From Muraenolepis orangiensis (Eukaryota; Chordata; Actinopteri; Gadiformes; Muraenolepididae), in the NCBI GenBank assembly GCA_027704905.1, contig CM051002.1, forward strand, positions 17,046,902 through 17,110,901: a DNA stretch of 64,000 nt. Reading direction: 5' to 3'. Numbering within the stretch: the stretch's first letter is position 1; each line of letters starts with the position of its first letter. Both the position numbers and the translations under genes were made by a program. This document shows positions 27,641 through 63,529 of this stretch, piece by piece. Below the pieces are notes generated by a model. It made no database searches, was not told where the DNA came from, and worked only from the letters and a program-made list of their open reading frames with translations.

Positions 27641-27652
27641 GCTCTCTGTGAG

Positions 27653-27946
27653 TGACGTCAGTGGCGAACGGTTCCCATTGGCCAGCGGTCACGGCATTAT
27701 AAAACCTGCTGAGAGACCGTAGAGGAGACGGAGAGAAAGCGGAGGCGGTGGTCCACATGTCGACCGGGAAGTACTGCCGGCGTTATGATTGACTGAAACC
27801 CCTTTGTTTAAAAAAAAAGAAAAAAGAAGGAAGAAAAGCCGAAAGAAAGGGGGTAATAATACTGCGGGACACAACCTTCCGTCTACCCCCGAGAAAAAGG
27901 ATTCGACTTGAAGCACCGGTTCCGCCTCTTTTCTCTCAACACTTCG
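27653..27946 (+). promoter_or_regulatory. osgin1 promoter and non-coding exon 1
   Basis: A perfect cAMP-response element (TGACGTCA, 27653-27660), an inverted CCAAT box (ATTGG, about 27677-27681) and TATAAAA (27698-27704) are well spaced. A GC-rich leader runs to a donor at 27947 (TTCG before GTGAGC). The leader has short upstream ORFs, one starting ATGTCGACC near 27758. It is assigned to osgin1 because the next acceptor in the same sense is the osgin1 start exon at 29947. A second TATA-like box near 28573 could be an alternative start. Confidence 0.65.
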
Positions 27947-27985
27947 GTGAGCAGACTCCCACCCTGCCGGGTGTCGAAGTGGTCG

Positions 27986-29946
<1,961 letters not shown>

Positions 29947-29951
29947 GCAAC

Positions 29952-35393
<5,442 letters not shown>

Positions 35394-35464
35394 CTGTGCT
35401 CAGACCAAAGCCATCTAGTCCCACTTCATCACCCCAGAAAGCTCTGCTCTTGTGTCAAGACCTG

Positions 35465-35470
35465 AATAAA
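35465..35470 (+). terminator. osgin1 poly(A) signal
   Basis: AATAAA 72 bp after the stop codon. Confidence 0.7.
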
Positions 35471-37620
35471 CCTGTTTCCTACCTCTGAGAGGGAGAGGAA
35501 GAGGGAGGGAGAGAGAGAGAACTTAAAACATTTGAAGGCCATTTATTTTTTCCAATAATTGTGGAAATGGTCATCAAACACATATTTTCCACATGCAAAA
35601 ATCTTATTCCACCAACACATGAAGAAGCTCATGATAGCTATTTAGCTAACAAAACACTACATCATGGGTTGAATCAAGGTTAGCTTACTACGCTAACAGG
35701 GAAGGTAAACGGTTAATATATTGCACTTTAATCTTGCAGACTCTAAACTACCGCAGTGCAGTGCTAGCACATTGCCCATTTTAAACCAGCCAATAAATGA
35801 CACCAGAAGACTAAAGTAGGAAAGGAAAGGAATTTTCATCTTTGAGACTGAACTGCAGAAGGTTTTTGCTTGTAAAACCGAGTTTCAGACCAAAAGTGTA
35901 TTCATCCATCCACTCATCCATCCACTCAGGCCTTCATGACATAGTTGAATTTGGATGACCTCATCCACCTCCATGGTTTTACGTGGTCACGTTTCCGAAA
36001 CTGTGTTTTTGGTATGATTTATTATTTTTCTAATCATGTCACGAGGGATGTGTCGACTGTCATAAGCACTTCCTGAGATGTTTATACTTATATATTCTGA
36101 ATGATAGGACTTTATTTAAAATAATCAATACGGGACAAAAGATGATAGTGTAAAAAGTTGTATTACTGCTAAATTAAGCCAGCCCTCTGTTTTAATGATA
36201 ATAATAATAGCGGACCTGTTTCTTTCTGTTGTGTCGGTTATGATGTCTGATGTGTTGCAAAGACCTGTTTATGGTCCTGTTACTATGACTACGGGGCCAC
36301 GGTCCTCCATCTCGGCCTCTCATCTGTAAACTAACTCCGAATTATGGTTGGACATCTGTTTAAGATATAAGGATCCAGGGCAGATGTCATGACCGTGTAT
36401 TGATCTGCTAGAAATTAGATCATTCATTGCCTTTTTTCAGTTTTATGGAAACATTTGCCTGATGGCTAGAACTAAATGGAGTGCTCTGGTGCTCGTTTCC
36501 CATAATGCATTACAAATGGATATGTGTAGGGATTAGAGAAGTAACAATTGTAAATGGGTTTATTTATGGCATTCGTTTAGTTTAGATTCTAAGTTTGCGG
36601 TGTTGTAATATAAAAGTTAACTATAGGTATTGGGTTACAGATGGTTGGTTTTGGTATTAGGTTGGAAGTGGTTTAGGCTGGGCTTAAAAACCTGGGGAAA
36701 GCAATGCATAATGGGACTAAGGACCAATAGAGCACCTCTAGTGATCCCTCCCAGCCTTCTTGACAATTATTAATCATTATTCTTATCTTAATAGTTCTTA
36801 TAATCCAGCAGCAGCTAATGACTGAACCTGTATCTACTGCAAAGCGTTGTGTGGCATGATTGTCCAGTCTGTCCCAGAACCAACCAGCAGGGGGCAGCAG
36901 CACTACCACCACGCAGCTCTGTCACGTGTCGTCGTGTTTTAGTTGCATTCCCCTCCATAATGTGATACTAAACCAGGTCATTTTCCATAGAGAAACTATT
37001 TCACTGTCTCTCCGCTCTGATCCACCGAAGTACTCGCGTTAGTGTTTGTCGGGTGTCTAAAGTAAATTACTCTCTACGTCCTCCATGCAATACAAACTTT
37101 TGTATCGATTCTATCTTTTATAAAGACCTTTAAAAAAAACGGACTCCTGTTGTCCAGGTGTGTTGATTAATGTGGACATTTCAACGAAAACGAATGAACT
37201 GTCATTGGACTGCAATATCACCTTCTTACCAAGAAACATAACAATGGACAGTGGGCCTAGTAAAATGTGCAAAGTTCAATATAAAATACTTATTTCCATG
37301 TCGTGTGGATAAAAAGGTATTGGTAACCCGAAGCCGCCGTTTCTCGTGTCTGCCGCTAGAGGTCCGACTCGTCTGTTCCCTGCAGGGCCGCACAGTGAGC
37401 ACATAATGCGCTCTGCTCCTCCTTATAAACGGATAATGTTCCATGATTATATAACTGGGTTAACGGCATACCTGCTGGATGTCCCCACTAACCCCGGAGC
37501 GAAAAACAGACAAAAGATTGGGGCTAGAAAAACATTTCGTTTCTAACGTCAAACGTCGTCTAACGTCAACCTGGGGACATATTCTAACACGATATAAACA
37601 AAGCGACTACATGTTTACAT
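35471..37620. other. Spacer between osgin1 and the MTSS gene
   Basis: No coding signal recognised; mostly unique AT-rich sequence. One CTCF-like motif at 36883-36898 and a hairpin at 37663-37724 are listed separately. Confidence 0.45.
36883..36898 (+). promoter_or_regulatory. Possible CTCF-binding motif
   Basis: ACCAGCAGGGGGCAGC fits the CTCF core (CCASYAGRKGGCA). It stands alone in the spacer between two genes of the same sense. This is motif similarity only. Confidence 0.35.
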
Positions 37621-37662
37621 GTACACGACATTGTCGTTGGTAGACATATTAATTGTTCTGGT

Positions 37663-37724
37663 TATGTGTAAGGTAAGATACGACAAGGTAATACCTTACC
37701 TTGTCGTATCTTACCTTACACATA
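37663..37724. other. Perfect 29-bp-arm hairpin, then T-run
   Basis: The arm at 37663-37691 and its exact reverse complement at 37696-37724 are separated by only four bases (TACC). A run of T follows at about 37732-37743. Each arm contains GGTAAGATACGACAAGG. No gene product is implied. It could be a fold-back relic or an assembly artefact. Confidence 0.85.
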
Positions 37725-37917
37725 TACATACTTTTTTTTTTTTATCCCAGACGGGAAATGACTCTCGCTCTCCCCCTCCCCATGGTGATGAAACTGTGCC
37801 TATACTAAAGAGACTGTCTCCTCTGTCTCCATGACAACCAAACTAGTCGCTGGGCGGTTGTATGAATCAGCAACCCCCCCCACACACACGCGCGCGCGCA
37901 CACGCACGCCTACACAC

Positions 37918-37959
<42 letters not shown>

Positions 37960-38095
37960 ATTTGTATGCTCATGTATATATATATATATATATATATATA
38001 TTGCTTAATTGTGCACAAACCCCAAGCACTCCGCAGGTTAGACTGCCGGTGTGTTAGTGTTACACAATCAATACTTTTCCTATTTTGCAATAAAG

Positions 38096-38852
38096 TGTGT
38101 GTGTGTAGCTCCGCCCTGGCGGGCCACCCCGGGATAGACAGGGAGCGCTGGATTTAGCCACATAGCAACACTCCGGTGTACGCGGACACACACGCACGAC
38201 TCCCGCAAGACGAACCCAGGAAAGTATAACTAAAAGTCACTAAACTAGACTGCGTCGGTCGGGTGGGCAGGTCACAAAGACCCCCGTGGAGGATCGGCGA
38301 ACACTGCGGCGACAAGGAGCTGTTTTTTCTGGCGAAGATCCCGCACCTCTGCCTCCGGGGGGGACTCATTGATCAAGGACTCGGTGTTTCCACCAGGTTA
38401 GCTAGCCGACTGACTAGCTGTTGCTCCCCCCACGAAGCGAGCTGTGCTCTCTCCCGACACCCCGGGTTAACTAAGTGACCCCACCACAGTGAGTGACCAT
38501 CTCCCGGGCGTGGTGGAGGAGGCATTCCCGGGGAGAAGCTGTGTGTGAGAGCCATGAGGAGGCGGTGTGTGACGGCTGCCTGGGCTCGCTAGGCTATCGG
38601 CCACGTATCGAGTTCACCTCCCCGCCGACCTGGATCTCACTTCGGGAGGTTTTTTTTCCTCGCTATTTTTGACTTTGACTTGCGGAGGGCGTACCCCCCC
38701 TCCCCTGGGATGTTGTAACTCGGTTAAACTGCTGGTTAAACCTTTCCGCCAAACAAAAAAAACAAGCCGCCGCCATTGACGAGGAGAGCAGCCGTTCGTA
38801 ACCGTTCGTTGGTTTTGAAGACTTGGAAAGTTTTGAGGCGAGCGCAGGGAAA
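38096..38852 (+). promoter_or_regulatory. MTSS-gene promoter and 5'UTR region
   Basis: GC- and CpG-rich sequence precedes the ATG at 38853 without in-frame coding, typical of a long 5'UTR exon behind a CpG-island promoter. No TATA box is evident and the transcription start cannot be fixed. Just upstream lie (CA)n and (TA)n tracts (37918-38001). Confidence 0.5.
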
Positions 38853-53323
<14,471 letters not shown>

Positions 53324-53785
53324 ACTTTCTCTCAGAAGTCAAACACACACACCGTGTCTTAAAACACACGCCGTGTCTTAGACCCGTGAGACTTAACGCG
53401 CTTCCTAACGTTCAAACTTATCCTGTATCCAATCTGTTAAATGAATCTTAAGTTTTATCATTATTTTATTTTGTTTTAGAGTTGTGATTTATTTTTTAGC
53501 TGTTTGGCTTTTATGACTCTGTAATTTTATTCTGACTTTTATGCCTTTTATTTTAATTTGATTGGCTCTAAAGTTGTTGCTTTTTTGTTGTATAGTCTTA
53601 CCCAATCAGAATGTCCTGTGGCACTGTGTCAGATGCTGATTGGTTGTTAGACAGGAGCTCTTCCTGATATATGGGTCAAGGCCATTCAGGAGGCACAGGG
53701 TGTTTGCTCTGGTCTGAACTGTCCCAGGATGGATAGGTGGAGCCTAGCTTAGTTATGAGTCACAACAAGCTGACAACATTATCTG

Positions 53786-53791
53786 AATAAA
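53786..53791 (+). terminator. Possible MTSS-gene poly(A) signal
   Basis: AATAAA 463 bp after the stop codon. A further AATAAA at 55022-55027 would give a longer 3'UTR, as is usual in this family. Confidence 0.45.
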
Positions 53792-56700
53792 TAGGTTTAC
53801 ATCATAGCGGTTCTAGACGATAATCCGACTACATCTGTCATCTGTGAGTCTCTATGTCAATCGGACGCTAGATGTAGATTAGACTCCAGACATCAGATCG
53901 GTTGGATGGGAGGAAGGTGAGGTTTCGCCATAGCGGGCTATGGAGCGCTACCTCATCATCACCATCACAATGGTTACACCAGACTGGTACGGTCTAAACC
54001 TATAGAGGGGTAAGGGGTGGGTATATTATGGCCTGGGCTGACCGATGTCTGTCAGGAATCAATGGTAATACTACCATCAATCATTCGATATCGGTTTCTG
54101 TTAAGTTGCAGAGATGCTATGCTGGATCTGTTTGTTTATGTTGATCGGCTGATTGAAAGGCAGCAGTCGTGTGTGTATATATTAGTGCTTTTGTTTCCCT
54201 ACAGAGATATCTATATATATATATCTGGATAGTATTTTGTTAATTGATTAGAGATCGATATAGAAGAGGTGTCAAGCTGAAGCCTATTTTTGTAAAAAAA
54301 AAGAAAAGACTGAAAAACTAAGCAAAAAAAAAAGGTTAATAGTCTGGAGTTGGACCAGTAGGGAGAGAACCAAAGACCAGACGGACGGGTTTGGAAGCAG
54401 GTGTGTGTGTGTCACAAAAGGAGGATGTGATATTTTTCGGTTAGCTTTGGGATGTAAATCGTTTTTTGTTGTGTTCTTTGCGTTTTGATTACGAAAATGT
54501 TTTAAGTGGCTCCTTAAGCTTTAAGCCTCATCCTAAATGAGTGTACTTTGGTTGAACCAATGACTGTCCTCGACAGCTGTGATGCTACCTGCCCACTAGT
54601 CAATATTTGTTTGGATTCATCTTTAAAGATCTTTCAAGAAAATCATTTTTGACTCCGTTGTGTTCTGTTGACCTCTCTCTTCTGTCTCTCCTCTTGGACC
54701 TGAGGGTTGCTTATATTATTTACATTTTAAAGGGACCAAGTGTGGGATTGTTTAACATGTAGTAATTGCTTTGAATTGCAAGAGTAGCATTCTGCTACCC
54801 ACCCAGACAGTCCTACCCTTTGGGCCCCCCCCCCCCCGGGAACAGGGAGCTTCCCTGTTCCCGTCCACCCGCCTCACTCTAAATTACACCCCAGACGATT
54901 GTGGGTAATGGGTTTGGTCTGACGGGGACCGACTGGGAGAATATTTATACTCTGAACATCTGATCACCATTATTGTCCTCTTACACACACACACATGTGC
55001 GCGCGCGTATACACACTCACAAATAAACCATCTCATCACAATACCATTCTCAAATGATAGGGAAGAGTTGTGAGTGTGTGTGCTGTTATTGTGTTGGGTT
55101 CTTGTGATCATTTCCTGGACATGACTAGTGTTTGTTTATTTGGTGGGAGGAGCCAGGATCTCCTGGAGATGGGCGGGGCATGTTTACTCACAGTAATGAT
55201 GTTACGATGACTCACTCGACCCAGATACCCTAGAGTCTTGAGCAGTTAGAATTGGTGGGTTGCGACCCATAAATGGGCCGTAAGGGCATTTTGAGTGGGT
55301 TTCAGAGCATATGCCAAACCTTAATCTTTTTTTAATGTTGTGATAGCTGAAACCATACACACCTCTGGTTATTTCTCTGTTCCCCTGGCTCCATCTCTCT
55401 TGCTCTCTCCATCTCTCTCTCTCTCTCCTTTTCTCTTTCCATCAGTCTCTCTCCAATGTGTCAGCTGCTCATGATTCACTGTTCTTAGTCACAATGCTCA
55501 ATTACACCCCCCCCCCCCCCCCCCCGTGGGTTACCCCTGTGAGTCTTGTATTGCATCATTGATACGCTACATGCTGAGTCACTTACAGTTCTGTATAAAT
55601 CCACTAGAGGCTCACAGCTCACTTTAGAACTACCAGCTCCACTTCAGAGGCGGGAGGGAGAGGGGTTGTTTGTCGAGCGAAGGTCAAACTGAAAAAAGTA
55701 AAATAAGAATGAATTACAGAGAACACAATCTCAGTACATACTCAGTGTGTGTGGTCACTCTGCCGTGTGTGTGTGTGTGTCTAGTTATTTGAGGAGTGAT
55801 GTAATGTTTGAAGGGTAGTAACGGTCAGCATGACCTCTTGACCGCACAAAACCATCTGCTGTATGTGTGTGTGTGTGTGTGTGGGTAATCTGTGTTTTTT
55901 GTATGAGTTGACAATTTATGTTGTGTGTGTGTGTGCATACCATCTGCTGTTCGTTCTGTCACGTGTTCGAGACACACACACACACACACATCTCTCTGTT
56001 GTGTATGGGGCCAGTGTGTTTCTAAATCTTTCTTATATCAGTTTACAGTACAAACCATCTGTGTGTATGTGTGCACGTGTGTGTTCCTGGATAGAGTTAC
56101 TGATCTTATTCCTCAACATTATGACAAACAGACCATCTGTCTGACCTCTCAGAAGTCTGCAATTTGAGAGAGAGACAGACAGAGAGAAAGAGAGAGAGAT
56201 AGGAACAAACTGCCATATCTTTTGGGGTAAATACAGGATTGCGCAATCACCACAGTATGTATTGTCACCTGTTGTGATGATGTCCTGTTCACTGTATTAT
56301 ACTTTCATGTGTATAAGTAGCTGCATTGCACATACAACCTGCACAAGAACAGTATCTGTATTTTATATTTTATATCAAACTTTTTTTATAGTAATTCATA
56401 TTTTACAAACACAGCAGATTTCATAAGAAGTCATAGAGACCTCAATGGCTTCTGATTCCAAAACTCCATTCCAAGTCTGCCACAACACCTGCATGGTGTA
56501 TAGAGTGACTGTGTGTTTGTGTGTGTTTATATGTTATATATATATATATGTTTATAACACATCTAGAGGTGATATTGTTATGTCCGGGGCCAGTCTGCTT
56601 TCCCGCCAAAACCAACCAAGCATGACGGTCCTTTCACAAACGTGTCACCAGGGTAACCAAGGCCTCACCACGGTAACCGGTCCTCATGTTGCCGTGGCGC

Positions 56701-58980
56701 CACGTGAAATGCAGCACTACACATGCACACGCACACGCACACACACTGTCACATGCACACTGTCTTGCACACACACACACACAGACACACACACATACTG
56801 AGAGCTTTCAAAACAGAGCTGTGTGTGTGTTAATTACTGTGTGTTGTGTGTTTTATGCTAATGACATGTTTGTTAAGTTCATTGAGTTCAAACGTGTAAC
56901 TGGATATTTTATTTATTTATTTTCACCACTAGATGTCCCCAGTGGGTTACAGTACTCAAATAGTACCACGATACTACCATAGTACCGCAGTACTAACATA
57001 GTACCACAGTACTAACATAGTTATACAGTACTAACACAGAACCACAGAACTAACACAGTACCGCAGTACTAACAACATTGTACCACAGTACCACCATAGT
57101 ACTACAGTACCAACTCAGAACCACATGTGGTAACACAGTACCAACATAGTAATACTGAACTAACAAAGTACCAATACACTACTGTTTAATGTGTGTACGG
57201 TGTAGTACTGTGTAGTTTAGTCTTCTAGAATTGAGTTGGAAGACGGAGCAGATTGTTTTCTGGGATGCCCCACCAGGCCAACCACCCCGCTGAACTCTCT
57301 TTCTATTGGCCATTTGGCCGTGGAGGGGAAAGAGCGCCAAAGCTCAGCCAATCAGCTGCCGGGGGGAGGGACCGAACATGAGAGAGCAGAGCAGCTGGAG
57401 TTAACATTCCTGTGTGTGTGTGTGTGTGTATGTATGTGTGGTGTGGGTAGGGGTATGTGTGTGTGTGTGTGGGTACTGGTGTGTGCGTGTGCATGCCTCC
57501 AGTGTTTTTCCCGCCGTTTGGAGAGTTCTGGATCGCTGCCAAGACCAGATTAGAGCGAAACTCTTATACTTTATATATGTACATATAAAGTATATATATA
57601 GATATTATTATAGCTATTATTGTGAAATAGTTATTTTAAAGGAAAATGCTCTGGAATGTTGGTACTTTCTTAACTTCCTGTTGACAAAAGCAAACAACAG
57701 GAATGTTCTCTTTAAAGCATGTACCTTAAATGTCCACATGTACTAACTAATGTAGCGTACTGACACTCACAATCACATGTGGAGGTACAACGGGCAGGTA
57801 TCGGAGGGTAGGTCATATACTGTAGGTTATGTACTGTCAGTTATGTAGAGTTGTGGTTATGTACTGCGGGTCATGTAGGGCAGGCTATAAGTATAACTGG
57901 TAGAAGACTCTGATGACCTACTTCTGTGGAAGGAAGTCTTGAAAAACAATGTCAAACGTCACCATGGTATATGTCCTCGTGGTCTGAGGTCATGCTGGAG
58001 AGGAATGGCACCATAGGGAGAGTCAGGGTCAAGTTCTACTGTTGCAGCAACGTAAACAAGACCACCCTATGGGCCCGGGCCGTGCGGTTCCACTCCTGTT
58101 CCCTCCCCGTGTCAAACCCCGTTCGAAAATCCTTCCGTCGGTTGCGGCCAAATAGGTTCATAATCCTGGAAGAGGGAAGAGATTTCATTGCTTTACTGTT
58201 ACACCCAAAAAAAAAAGATATACATTGATATTGCAAGGTTCACTCGTTTCCATATAGTATACTCTACGCACGAGCCTCAGCCCTCGACCAATCACAAGCG
58301 ACAATAACAACTGAAGCAACCGCCACTTTGAAAAAATGTGAACACTGGACACCGAATCGTTTAGGTTATGGCCTGATGCGCACACCCACACACGCTCGCT
58401 ATTTGACTTCATATACAAATGAAAATAGTAAACTACTACACTGCTAGACTCAACGGTCTAAATAAAGCCAGGCGTGTGCTGTGTTCGTTTATGGAGGTGG
58501 GAAACGCTTCGTCTCCGACTTAAAAGTGCGCTCGAGCTACAACATCGGGGAAAACAAGGGCGCTAAACGCTCACCTTTGGGCTAACATTCCTACAAGTGT
58601 ACTCTTAAAACGGCTTATAACATTCATGTTTAATCATACGGGTATAACCAACTGACTGTATGTAAGTATGCAGATTGGTATGTGAAAATGTGTCTTTATT
58701 TGTTTTAAATTCATAAAATCTTACTAAATGTATCCCCCCCCCCCACTGTATACGATGTGGCCATGTTTAAATGGCGTCAAATGACGTTGGCCGTGTCCAA
58801 AACTATTCCCTCTCTGGGTCACTGTGAGGACTATGTGGTGAGCTCATCGGCTAAATTAAATATATAGATATCGGAAGCGTCTCTTACTGGCTTCATTGCT
58901 GTCGCATTGCTTCTCTTCGATGTCCGTGTGCCCCATGTGTCTATGGGCACTCATGACCGTCGGTTGGAAACTACTTTTTA
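53792..58980. other. 3' flank of the MTSS gene, no gene recognised
   Basis: Part may be extended 3'UTR. Features: a 12-bp-arm hairpin at 54837-54863 (CGGGAACAGGGA, loop GCT), poly-C at 55507-55525, small (GT)n runs at 55765-55790 and 55863-55882, a short-unit tandem array (AGTACCACAGTACTAACATA) at about 56960-57170 and sequence near 58930-59018 with GATGCATTGTGGGATA and TGCACTATATAGGG, a motif pair common in fish repeats or promoters. Open frames at 57926-58228 resemble nothing I know. Confidence 0.45.
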
Positions 58981-59018
58981 CGATGCATTGTGGGATACGA
59001 TGAGTGCACTATATAGGG

Positions 59019-59086
59019 CAGGGGGTCCGCGAAATCATTCGTTTTCTATTTTTATTTATATATATATATTTATATAAATAAAAATC

Positions 59087-59129
<43 letters not shown>

Positions 59130-60644
59130 TTATTTTTATTTTTATAAAGTTTCATAAATGCATAAGACGGGGAGCATTGCACCCATCACATTAGCATATT
59201 GTGTTCATTACTCCAACCCATGTTAGTTTTGGGCCAATATAAACACTTTGCCAATGATTTGAATAAGGAGCAATATGTGACTAATACTAGTCACATATTA
59301 ATAGTACACAATATTAGTCATTTTAAATGTCTGGGTATATAAAGACTATGTCACATCTTTGTTTACTGTTCATAGTCATAGGACTATGTCTTGTTACTGT
59401 TCATCTTGTTACAGTTCATAGTCATAGGACTATGTCTTGTTACTGTTCATCTTGTTACAGTTCATAGTCATAGGACTATGTCTTGTTACTGTTAATCTTG
59501 TTACAGTTCATAGTCATAGGACTATGTCTTGTTACTGTTCATCTTGTTACTGTTCATCTTGTTACTGTTCATAGTCATAGGACTATGTCTTGTTACTGTT
59601 CATCTTGTTACTGTTCATAGTCATAGGACTATGTCTTGTTACTGTTCATCTTGTTACTGTTCATAGTCATAGGACTATGTCTTATTACTGTTCATAGTCA
59701 TAGGACTATGTCTTGTTACTGTTCATAGTCATAGGACTATGGCTTGTTACTGTTCATCTTGTTACTGTTCATAGTCATAGGACTATGTCTTGTTACTGTT
59801 CATCTTGTTACAGTTCATAGTCATAGGACTATGTCTTGTTACTGTTGTTACTGTTCATTTAGTTACAGTTCATAGTCATAGGACTATGTCTTGTTACTGT
59901 TCATCTTGTTACAGTTCATAGTCATAGGACTATGTCTTGTTACTGTTGTTACTGTTCATTTAGTTACTGTTCATAGTCATAGGACTATGTCTTGTTACTG
60001 TTGTTACTGTTCATTTAGTTACTGTTCATAGTCATAGGACTATGTCTTGTTACTGTTCATCTTGTTACTGTACATAGTCATAGGACTGTCTTGTTACTGT
60101 TGTTACTGTTCATCCTTATACTGTCAACTGTTCTGAAAGCTTGAGAAAAAATGACTCTGTTTAAAAGTATATACGTGGTATAAACATGATTCATATTTAA
60201 CTGTGTTTGGATTTATTGCTATGAAACAGGTCTGATGTATTAAGGTTGAAATGTTTTAGAATACAAATAGTTCCAATGAAAGTCAGCCAGAAATATCTGG
60301 GTTTATTAGGACTATGCTACATCTTACAGTTCATAGTCATAGGACTATGTCTTGTTACTGTTGTTACACTTCATCTTGTTGCAGTTCATAGTCATAGGAC
60401 TATGTCTTGTTACTGTTGTTACACTTCATCTTGTTACAGTTCATAGTCATAGGACTATGTCTTGTTACTGTTGTTACACTTCATCTTGTTACAGTTCATA
60501 GTCATAGGACTGTCTTTACTGTTCATCTTGTTACAGTTCGTAGTCATAGGATTATTTCATGTTACTGTTCATCTTGTTACAGTTCGTAGTCATAGGACTA
60601 TGTCTTGTAAGGGGGGGGTTCTCAAAAAAGTTTGAGAACCCCTG
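59019..60644. mobile_element. Non-autonomous hAT element with 8-bp target duplication
   Basis: The left end is CAGGGGGTCCGCG and the right end is GTTTGAGAACCCCTG. It is flanked by perfect direct repeats ATATAGGG at 59011-59018 and 60645-60652, the 8-bp size that defines hAT insertions. The terminal repeats agree only over the outer bases (CAGGGG.TC). No transposase is encoded. The inside is AT-rich on the left and a minisatellite on the right. Confidence 0.88.
59360..60607. repeat. 46-bp minisatellite inside the hAT element
   Basis: More than twenty variants of CATAGTCATAGGACTATG plus TCTTGTTACTGTTCATCTTG and TTACAGTT. Shorter and longer units arise by gain or loss of TTGTTACTG blocks. Each unit contains the small hairpin CATAGTC-ATAG-GACTATG. 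A non-repeated stretch lies at about 60120-60325. Confidence 0.95.
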
Positions 60645-60652
60645 ATATAGGG

Positions 60653-62019
<1,367 letters not shown>

Positions 62020-62023
62020 TTAA

Positions 62024-62212
62024 AGGGGAACTCCGCCGATTTGAAACCTTATTAAAAAATATCCTCATAAAAAAATGCTTTATTGGATGATGTGAAACGC
62101 ATCGTCAACATGGAGGCAAGGTATATACATGGAGTTCATCTGCATAATATACTGCACACATTGAACTTTGAACAAAGCCTGAAAAAAGGTTGAAAAGCAG
62201 TGGAGTTCCCCT
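62024..62212. mobile_element. TTAA-flanked MITE (piggyBac-like), 189 bp
   Basis: The ends AGGGGAACTCC and GGAGTTCCCCT are perfect inverted repeats, flanked directly by TTAA (62020-62023 and 62213-62216). TTAA duplication is the signature of piggyBac-type transposition. No coding capacity. Confidence 0.85.
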
Positions 62213-62541
62213 TTAAGCTGTATGAAGCGCTGACATGGTTCTCGTCATGTTTAACTTAAAGAGATTGACTTATCTGTCTGTCAGTCTGTCTGCTGGGCAC
62301 CACATGCCTACCTGTCTGTCTATCTGCCTGGCTGTCTGCCTTTCTGTCTGTCTGCCTTTCGGTCTGTCTGCCTGTCTGTCTATCTGGTAACTTATACTTT
62401 ATTGTGCTGCACCCTATTGCATACCTAAAGGAGATGCCGATTTGAGACAAAATGAGTAAACCAAGAAGAGCACTTCTCTCTTTCTCTCTTTTGTTCTTGT
62501 TCATTCTTCTTGTCATTCTTTACTTCCATTCTTTGCTGTCA

Positions 62542-62794
<253 letters not shown>

Positions 62795-62799
62795 TCCCC

Positions 62800-63367
62800 C
62801 CGCCCACAGAAAGAGAGTGCTGCTCTGAGTTTCTGCTTGTGGTTAGAACAAACCAACCAATAGAGGAAAGGACCTTTATTTAGTTCTTGACGTGAAGGTT
62901 AGGACTTTTATAGTTTTTCCTTGAGAGAAGAAGGGGAGACAGACTGAGAGTAGAGGAAGTTGTTATAGTTTTATAGTTTGTTATATGTTTATCTGTTTTC
63001 CCTGACAAAACTCTTTCTATCAACCTAGATGTATTACTCTCTATTAATACTTGCATAGCTGGCTGTGTTAATGTTAATGTTAATGCTGGCTGTGTTAATG
63101 TTTAACCCCTGACCCTGCAATGCCACTGCCTTGCTCTACCTGCTTAGCGACACTGGGAATAGAACCGTCCGCCGTCCAGAGTGGATTGATCCTGCGGTGT
63201 AAGTGCCTTGCTCTACGTACTGAGCGACACAGGACATAGAATTGACCTGGAGGCAGGGTTTAGTCATGGTGTGGGTGGGGCCTCAGAGTGTGTTGTCATG
63301 GTGATGGGGATGGACAGTGCTGACAGAGGGTTAACACGCTCACTTCGACTTCCTGTCTGTTTAGCAG

Positions 63368-63409
<42 letters not shown>

Positions 63410-63488
63410 CTGTCATTGTGTTCCAGTGAACAAGAAAAGTCAGCACTATTGTCCTGTCTACCCCCGAGACACATTAGACACAAAAGTA

Positions 63489-63529
<41 letters not shown>

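Noticed and set aside
57926..58236. Overlapping open frames of 66-100 codons on both strands
   Set aside because: No recognisable domain, no splice or promoter context, and sizes expected by chance; left unannotated.
59360..60607. CRISPR-like regular repeats
   Set aside because: The units are contiguous with no unique spacers, the genome is vertebrate, and the array sits inside a hAT element. The 41-bp array at 25951-26388 was rejected for the same reasons.
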